From positions 1 to 10,549 of the forward strand of contig CAMJHU010000028.1 in the NCBI GenBank assembly GCA_946405565.1: DNA of 10,549 nucleotides, in the 5' to 3' direction. The notes beneath the pieces are model-generated. The model saw nothing but the letters and a program-made list of their open reading frames with translations, had not been told where the DNA came from and searched no databases. This stretch comes from an uncultured Clostridia bacterium. GTDB lineage: Bacteria > Bacillota > Clostridia > Oscillospirales > Acutalibacteraceae. A program made the position numbers and the translations under genes. Below, piece after piece: positions 5,415-10,549 of this stretch; positions within the stretch are counted from its first letter, which is position 1; each line of letters opens with the position of its first letter.

Positions 5415-6115
5415 TTGCGTCCCCCACTCTCATTGATGGTCATCATGCCGTTGTCGTCCATATTCACCCGCCGACTCCGGATTAAATCCAGCACCGCCAG
5501 AAACGTGGCAATCAGCTCGCTCCGTGAATCCGCCCTCTCAAACAGCGCCGAAAACCGCAGCCGCCGCGACTGATAAATGCTTTTCAGCACAAAGCCGACG
5601 CGTTCGGTAACCGAGACAATCTTTTTGCCCACAATGGCACGGAAGTTCTCCTTGGACGGCGGCTGACGGCGCAAGCCCCGTCCCACGGCGCTGATATACG
5701 CCTTGAGCAGCTCGTCCGGCGCGTGACGGCGGCTGTACGTCATATCATGGGCAATCTTCATCTCGCGGCGGGTAAAGCCGTCAAAGCTCGCCTGCTCCGC
5801 GAGCCTGCCCGCCATTTGTTTACAGAGCTGATATTCCACCAGTTCGCCGCTGAGTTCCTTTTTGAGTTCCTCGGCTTCTTCCTTGCGCGGCATGAGCATG
5901 GCGGTCTTGATATAGACCAGCCGCGACGCCATCGTGAGAAATTCGCTGGACACGTCCATATTCTCCATGCGCATGAGGTCGATGTGCGCCATATACTGTT
6001 CCAGCAGTTCGGCGACGGGAATATCGTAAATATTGAGTTTGTTTTTGGAGATCAGAAAGAGCAGCAAGTCCAGAGGTCCCTCAAAGACCTCCAGCTTATA
6101 GGACAGTTTTTCCAT
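5384..6115 (-). CDS. scpA: Segregation and condensation protein A (kleisin)
   Basis: The gene encodes 243 residues, the normal length. ScpA is the kleisin that bridges the heads of the SMC dimer and binds ScpB. The N-terminus has the classic YKLEVFEGPLDLLLFLISKN (6-25), then DIPVAELLEQYM (31-42) and EFLTMASRLVYIKTAMLMPR (58-77). The C-terminal winged helix is visible as RLRFSALFERADSRSELIATFLAVLDLIR near residues 185-213, where FLAxLxLIR is diagnostic. The ATG at 6115 lies 6 bp after the stop of the upstream protease gene and lacks a strong ribosome-binding site, so translation is probably coupled. The TAG stop lies inside scpB. Confidence 0.95.
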   Translation of the reverse strand: MEKLSYKLEVFEGPLDLLLFLISKNKLNIYDIPVAELLEQYMAHIDLMRMENMDVSSEFLTMASRLVYIKTAMLMPRKEEAEELKKELSGELVEYQLCKQMAGRLAEQASFDGFTRREMKIAHDMTYSRRHAPDELLKAYISAVGRGLRRQPPSKENFRAIVGKKIVSVTERVGFVLKSIYQSRRLRFSALFERADSRSELIATFLAVLDLIRSRRVNMDDNGMMTINESGGRNWKQADSEQS

Positions 6116-6121
6116 ACGGCG

Positions 6122-6850
6122 TCAGATACCCATCAGAATCGAAATGACCGAATCGGACAGTCCCAGTCCCAGCGCGTTGAACAGCGCGTTCACACCGCCG
6201 AACAGACCGTAAAATATGCTGTACTGCACAGCCGAAAGCGGACCGCTGAGCAGGTTGATGAACAGGTAGAACGCCACAATATAGATAATGGGGTTGAGCC
6301 TGCTGATAAAGTTCTCGATATGGTACATAATCCTGTCCGGCATGATCCAATTGAGAATTTTGGAACCGTCGAGCGGCATGATGGGCAGCAGATTAAAGAC
6401 CGCCAGTCCGATATTGAGAATCACAATGCGCAGCATCACAAAGGTAAAGCTGTCGTAAAACGTTTCGTTCATGTCAAAGCACAGTCCGCCGCGATAGATC
6501 AGCATTCCCAGCACCGCCATAATGAGATTGGAAAGCGGTCCCGCAAATGCCACCAGCGCCATATAGCCCTGCCGGCGCTTCTGGTTGCGGAAGCGGACGG
6601 GATTGACCGGCACCGGTTCCGCCCAGCCGAAGCCGAAGAAAAACATGAACAGCGCGCCGTACAGATTCAGGTGCGCCAGCGGCTGAAGCGTCAGACGTCC
6701 GGCGCGTTCGGCGGTATCGTCGCCGAGTGCCTTTGCCATCAAGCCGTGCGCGCACTCATGCACCGGCATGATAAAGAACAGCATCAGACACATGGTCAGC
6801 GCATACAGCAGCATGTCTTCCACATTTCCCAGCGTACTAAAAAAACCCAT
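6122..6850 (-). CDS. Site-2 protease family (M50) intramembrane metalloprotease
   Basis: The gene encodes 242 residues with five or six hydrophobic segments and no PDZ domain. The zinc motif HECAH (H31, E32, H35) lies in the first membrane segment. NPVRFRNQKRRQGY (83-96) and AFAGPLSN (101-108) are conserved M50 blocks. NLLPIMPLDG (153-162) provides the third ligand D161. The enzyme would cut a transmembrane substrate within the membrane; the substrate is unknown. It resembles the short house-keeping S2P-like proteins found beside scpAB in clostridia rather than SpoIVFB, which carries a CBS domain. It is the first gene of the cluster, with a promoter at 6948-6920 and AGGAAAGGAA about 9 nt before the ATG at 6850. 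Confidence 0.9.
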   Translation of the reverse strand: MGFFSTLGNVEDMLLYALTMCLMLFFIMPVHECAHGLMAKALGDDTAERAGRLTLQPLAHLNLYGALFMFFFGFGWAEPVPVNPVRFRNQKRRQGYMALVAFAGPLSNLIMAVLGMLIYRGGLCFDMNETFYDSFTFVMLRIVILNIGLAVFNLLPIMPLDGSKILNWIMPDRIMYHIENFISRLNPIIYIVAFYLFINLLSGPLSAVQYSIFYGLFGGVNALFNALGLGLSDSVISILMGI

Positions 6851-6919
6851 ACCAACATTCCTTTCCTATCGCTCAAAAAAGCAAATAAGGGCAAACTCCC
6901 CATTAAAATAGTTCGTAAT

Positions 6920-6948
6920 ATTATAGCCGATTTACAATCAAAATGCAA
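6920..6948 (-). promoter_or_regulatory. Sigma-A promoter of the protease-scpA-scpB cluster
   Basis: On the minus strand TTGCAT (6948-6943) and TATAAT (6925-6920) are separated by exactly 17 nt, in an AT-rich setting. The predicted transcript start is near 6913, leaving a leader of about 63 nt before the protease ATG at 6850. No other minus-strand promoter of similar quality was seen between here and 213. Confidence 0.7.
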
Positions 6949-7009
6949 GCACTATATTGATAAAGAATTGCGGAATCTACGGAAATTTTTTCGTTTTTTC
7001 ACATTTCTC

Positions 7010-7041
7010 AAAAAGCCTCCGCACGAAAATACGCGCGGAGG
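7010..7041 (-). terminator. Rho-independent terminator of the DUF2974 gene
   Basis: On the minus strand CCTCCGCGCG (7041-7032) pairs with CGTGCGGAGG (7025-7016), ten pairs including one G-T wobble, around a 6-nt loop. A C and TTTTT (7014-7010) follow. It begins 13 bp after the stop at 7055 and separates this gene from the promoter of the next cluster. Confidence 0.85.
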
Positions 7042-7054
7042 TTGTTAAAAACGG

Positions 7055-8185
7055 TTAATTGCGCCTGACGCTGATGGTCTTCTGATTTTGCTGAAGCGCC
7101 TTTTCCCACTGTTCCCGGAAGACATCTTTACCCGCGTCAAACAGTTTTTTCAGGGAAGCCGTCACGTTGTCGGCGGTCGTCTTATCCAGCGCGCCGAGCG
7201 CCTTGCCGATGGCACTGTAAGAGAGCCATTTGTTTTCGTTCATTTCGGTGATGGTGGATGCGCCGGAGGCTTCCATCGAATCGAAGATGGCTGAAACCAC
7301 CGCTTTTTTCTGTTCGTTGTCCATACTGTCGATCCAGCCGGCGAGCGTCTCGTCCATAAAGGTGCTTTCGGGCGAAAGACCGTCGGCGGCAACAAAGTGA
7401 TCCCCCACGACGCTCCATGTATAAGGATCGTGCTGGAGCAGTCCCTTGGCGTCGCTGCGGATGACCCGGCGTTCCGCCCGGCTGGAAAGCAGCAGCCCGA
7501 TCAGGGAGGATTCGGGAACAATCTTTTTGACCTTGGGCAGTATGGCTTTGTAGCGGAGAGAATCCGCCGCGCTGCTGTTGAAGCCGGGACCGTCGTTGGA
7601 ATACACCTCGACGATGCGCCGGTTGTCGTTCAGTTCCTCTTCGCAGAAAGCCGCCGCGTAAACCGCGAAGTTGCCGCCCTTGGAGTGACCGCCGACGCGG
7701 ATGGGACAGGTAGAGGCAGCTGCCAGACGGTTGAGATACGCCGCGGCTTCCGCCTGTCCGGGGGTTTCGGGCAGAAAGCTGATGTTGAAATCCTCCCGCC
7801 AGCCGACGATGGTATTGTCCGTGCCGCGGAACGCGGCATAGAGGGTGCCGTCACCCAGTGCAAAGGTCATGGCGGCGAACTGCATCTGTTCGCCCTCATC
7901 CACGCGGTTGAGATAGCCGCCCACCCGCACGTCCCGATAGCGCTCGCAGACGGCGGCTTTTTGGAGCAGGGGAAGGGGATCGTTGATCAGCACCGACTGA
8001 TAGCCCAGCGCGAGATAGGATTCACAGAGCGTTTGGAGCGAAACGGTAAAAGTGAAAGATTCCGGCACGATGTTTTCCATCTCGGCGTAAGCCAATTCAG
8101 AAAAAATGAGATTGTCTACGTCGTTAAAAGGGCGTTCGGCAAATGTGAGGTCGCCGCGCCAGTCGATATAATCCAGAATATTCAT
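7055..8185 (-). CDS. DUF2974 (Mbeg1-like) alpha/beta-hydrolase, putative lipase/esterase
   Basis: The gene encodes 376 residues from the ATG at 8185. The start is chosen because NILDYIDWRGDLTF is the usual beginning of this family and AGAAAGGA lies 11 nt upstream; a longer frame reaching to 8218 adds MPPPQKGTVSH without a binding site. The oxyanion-side strand FRGTD lies at 119-123. The nucleophile elbow GGHSKGG puts the catalytic serine at S168. NDGPGF (197-202) and HDPYTW (252-257, H252) are the expected positions of the acid and histidine of the triad. The first third is a DUF2974-specific lid region. No signal peptide or membrane segment is seen, so it is cytoplasmic. The substrate is unknown; lipase activity is inferred from the fold. 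It is transcribed alone, with its own promoter and terminator. Confidence 0.85.
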   Translation of the reverse strand: MNILDYIDWRGDLTFAERPFNDVDNLIFSELAYAEMENIVPESFTFTVSLQTLCESYLALGYQSVLINDPLPLLQKAAVCERYRDVRVGGYLNRVDEGEQMQFAAMTFALGDGTLYAAFRGTDNTIVGWREDFNISFLPETPGQAEAAAYLNRLAAASTCPIRVGGHSKGGNFAVYAAAFCEEELNDNRRIVEVYSNDGPGFNSSAADSLRYKAILPKVKKIVPESSLIGLLLSSRAERRVIRSDAKGLLQHDPYTWSVVGDHFVAADGLSPESTFMDETLAGWIDSMDNEQKKAVVSAIFDSMEASGASTITEMNENKWLSYSAIGKALGALDKTTADNVTASLKKLFDAGKDVFREQWEKALQQNQKTISVRRN

Positions 8186-8212
8186 GTGTGAAACAGTTCC
8201 TTTCTGTGGTGG

Positions 8213-8246
8213 CGGCATGGCAGTTCCGAAGTCATGCCGTTTTTTT
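8213..8246 (+). terminator. Plus-strand terminator in the leader of the DUF2974 gene
   Basis: CGGCATG (8213-8219) and CATGCCG (8233-8239) form a perfect 7-bp stem with a 13-nt loop, followed by seven T (8240-8246). No plus-strand gene lies to its left, so it would stop antisense transcripts from the DUF2974 region before the rimO promoter. In the DUF2974 mRNA the same sequence is a leader hairpin preceded by seven A. Confidence 0.5.
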
Positions 8247-8278
8247 CATTGTCAGATATTGTCCGTATTCAATTATAC

Positions 8279-8306
8279 ATTATACACGCTGCCGTCCGGA
8301 TTGCAA
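8279..8306 (-). promoter_or_regulatory. Candidate promoter of the DUF2974 gene
   Basis: On the minus strand TTGCAA (8306-8301) and TATAAT (8284-8279) have a 16-nt spacer. A second TATAAT (8277-8272) lies 1 nt further on but has no well-spaced -35. The predicted leader to the ATG at 8185 is about 85-90 nt and includes the 7-bp hairpin at 8239-8213. Confidence 0.5.
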
Positions 8307-8416
8307 CAGGATTCTTTCAACAGAAAAATCAAAAGGAAAACCCACAGGAAAAATTTGAATATTTTTTTAATTTTGATGAATTTGGCTGAAAAAACATAGG
8401 AAACTTCGCGGCGATA

Positions 8417-8425
8417 TGATATAAT
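8417..8425 (+). promoter_or_regulatory. Extended -10 promoter of rimO-pgsA
   Basis: TGATATAAT gives a TG motif one base before a perfect TATAAT (8420-8425). The hexamer 17 nt upstream (TAGGAA) is a poor -35, consistent with an extended -10 promoter; the region upstream is A/T-rich and may help. Predicted start near 8432, giving a leader of about 57 nt. Confidence 0.5.
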
Positions 8426-8443
8426 AGAAAAATCATGTGAATC

Positions 8444-8466
8444 CCATCGTCCTGTTGCGGCGATGG
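8444..8466 (+). promoter_or_regulatory. Leader hairpin just before the rimO ribosome-binding site
   Basis: CCATCGTC (8444-8451) pairs with GGCGATGG (8459-8466), eight pairs with one T-G wobble, around the loop CTGTTGC. The Shine-Dalgarno AAAGGAG starts at 8471, only 4 nt after the stem, so the hairpin could affect ribosome access or mRNA stability. No T-run follows, so it is not a terminator. Confidence 0.4.
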
Positions 8467-8488
8467 AATCAAAGGAGCCATGCAAAGA

Positions 8489-9820
8489 ATGAGTGAGGTT
8501 AAAGTGGGAATGGTCAGCCTAGGCTGTCCAAAAAATCAGGTGGACGCAGAACTGCTGCTGGGCTTTCTGGCGGACGCGGGCTATGAATTGACGGCGGACG
8601 CGGCAATGGCGGACGTGGCGATTGTCAATACCTGCGGTTTCATCGAAAGCGCCAAGGCGGAAGCCATCGAGGAGATTCTCGAACTGGCGGCGCTCAAAAA
8701 GGAAGGGCGCATTAAGAGCCTGATTGTGACGGGCTGTCTGGCGGAGCGCTATCGCGACGCGGTTCTCGAAGAAATCCCCGAAGTGGACGCGGTCGTAGGC
8801 ATCGGCGCCAACACGCAGATTGCCGACATCGTAGCGCGCTCGCTGAAAGAAAAGGGAATGAGCGTGTACGGCGAAAAGGAAGCACTGCCGCTGTGCGGAC
8901 GGCGGGTGCAGACCACGGAATTCTATTACAGTTACCTCAAAATCGCGGAGGGGTGTCATAACCGCTGTTCCTTCTGCGCGATCCCCCTGATCCGCGGCGG
9001 GTTCCGTTCGCGTCCGATGGAAGAACTGCTCAGGGAAGCGGATCAGTTGGCGCGGCGCGGCGTGAAGGAACTCAATATCGTGGCGCAGGATCCCACCGAA
9101 TACGGCTCCGATCTGTACGGCAGACGGTGTCTGCCGGAACTGCTGCGGCGGCTGTGCGACGTGGAGGGGTTGGAATGGATCCGCGTGCTGTACTGCTATC
9201 CGGAAAAAATCACGGATGAACTGCTCGACGTGATGGCGGAGCAGCCCAAAATCTGCAAATACATTGACATGCCCATTCAGCATGTGAGCCAAAAAGTGCT
9301 GCGCGCCATGCGCCGTCCGGGTGATAAAGCGTCGCTGTCGGCGCTGATCGCACATATCCGCGAGAAGGTGCCGGGCGTAACGCTTCGCACCACCGTCATG
9401 ACCGGTTTCCCGGGTGAGACGCAGGAGGATTTTGAAGAGCTGGCGGATTTCGTGCGGGAAATGAAGTTTGAAAAGCTGGGCTGCTTCATCTGGTCACCGG
9501 AAGAGGGAACGCCTGCCTTTGATCTGCCCGACCGCGTGGACGAAGAGACCGCTGCTCAGCGGGAGGAATCGCTGCTGGATGAGCAGTCCCGCGTGATCGA
9601 CGAATGGTGCGAACGCATGATCGGTCAGCGCCGCAGGGTGCTGGTGGAAGGCTTTGACCGGCTGGCGGAATGCTGTTTCGGACGTTCGGAAGGCGAAGCG
9701 CCGGAGATTGACGGCAAAATTTTCTTTGACGTCGAGGGGGCACGCCCCGCGATGGGCGATTTTGTGGAGGTAGAGATCACGGATTCGATGGGCTGCGATC
9801 TGGTGGGTCATCGGGTCTAA
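8489..9820 (+). CDS. rimO: Ribosomal protein S12 methylthiotransferase (radical SAM)
   Basis: The gene encodes 443 residues from the ATG at 8489. This start is preferred over the in-frame ATG at 8480 because AAAGGAG (8471-8477) is only 2 nt from the latter but 11 nt from the former. The enzyme adds a methylthio group to a conserved aspartate of ribosomal protein S12 (D88/D89 in E. coli numbering), using S-adenosylmethionine and two iron-sulfur clusters. The N-terminal domain has the three cluster cysteines C13 (LGCPKN), C49 (NTCGF) and C83 (TGCLAERY). The radical SAM motif is C156-HNR-C160-SF-C163. A TRAM domain forms the end (about 375-440). LGCPKNQVDAE and IRGGFRSRP are typical of RimO rather than the tRNA enzyme MiaB. 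It is followed by pgsA after 41 bp. Confidence 0.96.
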   Translation: MSEVKVGMVSLGCPKNQVDAELLLGFLADAGYELTADAAMADVAIVNTCGFIESAKAEAIEEILELAALKKEGRIKSLIVTGCLAERYRDAVLEEIPEVDAVVGIGANTQIADIVARSLKEKGMSVYGEKEALPLCGRRVQTTEFYYSYLKIAEGCHNRCSFCAIPLIRGGFRSRPMEELLREADQLARRGVKELNIVAQDPTEYGSDLYGRRCLPELLRRLCDVEGLEWIRVLYCYPEKITDELLDVMAEQPKICKYIDMPIQHVSQKVLRAMRRPGDKASLSALIAHIREKVPGVTLRTTVMTGFPGETQEDFEELADFVREMKFEKLGCFIWSPEEGTPAFDLPDRVDEETAAQREESLLDEQSRVIDEWCERMIGQRRRVLVEGFDRLAECCFGRSEGEAPEIDGKIFFDVEGARPAMGDFVEVEITDSMGCDLVGHRV

Positions 9821-9861
9821 AGAGCCTGTCTGAAATACATCGACGAGAGGATATGTGAAAG

Positions 9862-10434
9862 ATGAATCTACCCAATAAACTGACGGTGCTGCGCGTACTG
9901 TTTATCCCGGCTGTCATGGTGTGCATTCTGTGGGATGCCATTCCCTATCGCTGGCTGCTGGGAGGTATCTGTTTCGGACTGGCGTCGCTGACCGATATGC
10001 TGGACGGACGCATTGCCCGCAGCCGGAATCTGATTACGGATTTCGGCAAGCTGATGGATCCGGTGGCGGATAAAATGCTGGTGATGTCCACGCTGGTCTG
10101 CTTTGTGCAGGCGGAGATTTGCGGCGCGTGGGTGGTGGCGATTATCCTGTTCCGGGAATTTCTGGTCACGTCCATGCGCATGGTCGCGGTGGACAAGGGA
10201 CTGGTGATTCCGGCAAATCTCTGGGGCAAAGTCAAGACAGTGACGCAGATGGTGGCGATTGTCGGCATTTTCTGTGCCGAAGCGCTGTATGAGTTTGATT
10301 TTCTGATTCCGCGGGCAGCGGGAGACGTGCTGCTGGGGGTATCCATGGTGATCCTGTACGCGGCGGTGATAGCTACGATTGCGTCGGGCGCGGTGTATGT
10401 GTATGACTGCCGGGATTTGTTCAAGGATATGTAG
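9862..10434 (+). CDS. pgsA: CDP-diacylglycerol-glycerol-3-phosphate 3-phosphatidyltransferase
   Basis: The gene encodes 190 residues. This integral membrane enzyme joins CDP-diacylglycerol and glycerol-3-phosphate to phosphatidylglycerol phosphate, the first committed step to phosphatidylglycerol and cardiolipin. The CDP-alcohol phosphotransferase motif D-G-x2-A-R-x8-G-x3-D-x3-D is complete at D48, G49, A52, R53, G62, D66 and D70, with D45 also present. The N-terminal NLPNKLTVLRVLFIP is typical. Hydrophobic segments lie at about 8-25, 30-45, 72-90, 93-110, 128-145 and 150-178. GAGAGG lies 11 nt before the ATG at 9862. It shares the rimO promoter; in Firmicutes cinA and recA often follow, which here would lie beyond the window. 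It ends in TAG and is followed by an A-rich stretch and repeat copy C, with no T-run terminator. Confidence 0.95.
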   Translation: MNLPNKLTVLRVLFIPAVMVCILWDAIPYRWLLGGICFGLASLTDMLDGRIARSRNLITDFGKLMDPVADKMLVMSTLVCFVQAEICGAWVVAIILFREFLVTSMRMVAVDKGLVIPANLWGKVKTVTQMVAIVGIFCAEALYEFDFLIPRAAGDVLLGVSMVILYAAVIATIASGAVYVYDCRDLFKDM

Positions 10435-10462
10435 ATAAAATAGAAAGAAGAAAAAACAAAAA

Positions 10463-10549
10463 AAGAAAAAGCGCGAAGCGCCAATTAGCCGCGCAGCGGC
10501 GGGGGAGTCGAGGGGGGCCACTGCCCTCCTCGCGGGTGCAGGGCAGGAG
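10463..10549 (+). repeat. Composite hairpin repeat, copy C, after pgsA (cut by window end)
   Basis: The block 10463-10503 is an exact inverted copy of 1611-1651 (41 bp), including GCGC/GCGC and GCCGC/GCGGC hairpins. It is followed by a different hairpin, CGAGGGGGGC (10509-10518) with GCCCTCCTCG (10523-10532), ten pairs with one G-T wobble. This takes the place of the CCAAAGGGAC/GTCCCTTTGG hairpin of copies A and B. The start of a further palindrome (GTGCAGGGCAGGAG) runs off the window. Relative to the gene before it (pgsA) it has the same orientation as copy A relative to dacF. Confidence 0.85.

Larger units (their letters stand above)
8186..8488. other. Divergent intergenic region between the DUF2974 gene and rimO
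   Basis: These 303 bp hold no credible gene. The right half is very AT-rich (about 8330-8400). It contains a leftward promoter (8306-8279), a plus-strand terminator-like hairpin (8213-8246), a rightward extended -10 (8417-8425) and a hairpin just before the rimO ribosome-binding site (8444-8466). Short frames on either strand lack binding sites and recognisable products. Confidence 0.6.

Noticed and set aside
5723..7048. 441-codon plus-strand frame opposite scpA and the protease gene
   Set aside because: It is very rich in His, Gln and Arg, lies wholly antisense to scpA and the M50 gene with clear motifs, and its end runs through the promoter and terminator between genes. It is a shadow of GC-biased codon use.
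1..10549. Search for CRISPR arrays, tRNA or rRNA genes, insertion sequences and phage genes
   Set aside because: No regularly spaced direct repeats, no cloverleaf or rRNA sequence, no transposase, integrase or phage proteins were recognised. The only repeats are the composite hairpin elements and the 7-bp tandem repeat.

Overview
The window reads as chromosomal core DNA of an anaerobic, Gram-positive, endospore-lineage bacterium of class Clostridia, most likely an Oscillospiraceae/Ruminococcaceae-type gut organism. This rests on a GerW-type sporulation protein, a DacF-type D,D-carboxypeptidase and a DUF2953 protein lying next to scpA-scpB, the moderately GC-rich coding regions with AT-rich intergenic promoters, and chains of GC-rich palindromes between genes. 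Genus-level placement is inference.

Layout. 1-212 has no long gene; it holds a plus-strand terminator for something to the left, and a good minus-strand promoter that fires leftwards into a structured stretch. From 8185 down to 213 everything is on the minus strand. A DUF2974 alpha/beta-hydrolase gene (8185-7055) ends at a strong terminator. A separate near-consensus promoter at 6948-6920 then starts a long cluster: M50 site-2 protease, scpA, scpB, a DUF2953 membrane protein, gerW, dacF, rluB and a small GNAT-like gene. Gene spacing suggests translational coupling of the protease, scpA and scpB. On the plus strand, rimO (8489-9820) and pgsA (9862-10434) form a second small operon with its own extended -10 promoter.

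How the genes fit together. ScpA and ScpB are the SMC partners that organise and segregate the chromosome. GerW, DacF and DUF2953 usually accompany them in clostridia and relate to spore formation and cell wall. RluB modifies 23S rRNA, RimO modifies ribosomal protein S12, and PgsA makes the phosphatidylglycerol precursor. No defence, secondary-metabolite or phage system is visible.

The points most worth a second look are: (i) an in-frame TAG in the DUF2953 gene, after which the same frame continues for 33 plausible codons to a TGA just before gerW; (ii) three copies of a composite hairpin repeat, each just after a gene's 3' end and each in the same orientation relative to that gene, one of them supplying the scpB stop codon; (iii) the absence of spmA/spmB at the dacF-rluB junction, where one repeat copy sits instead; and (iv) the promoter and structured leader at the left edge.
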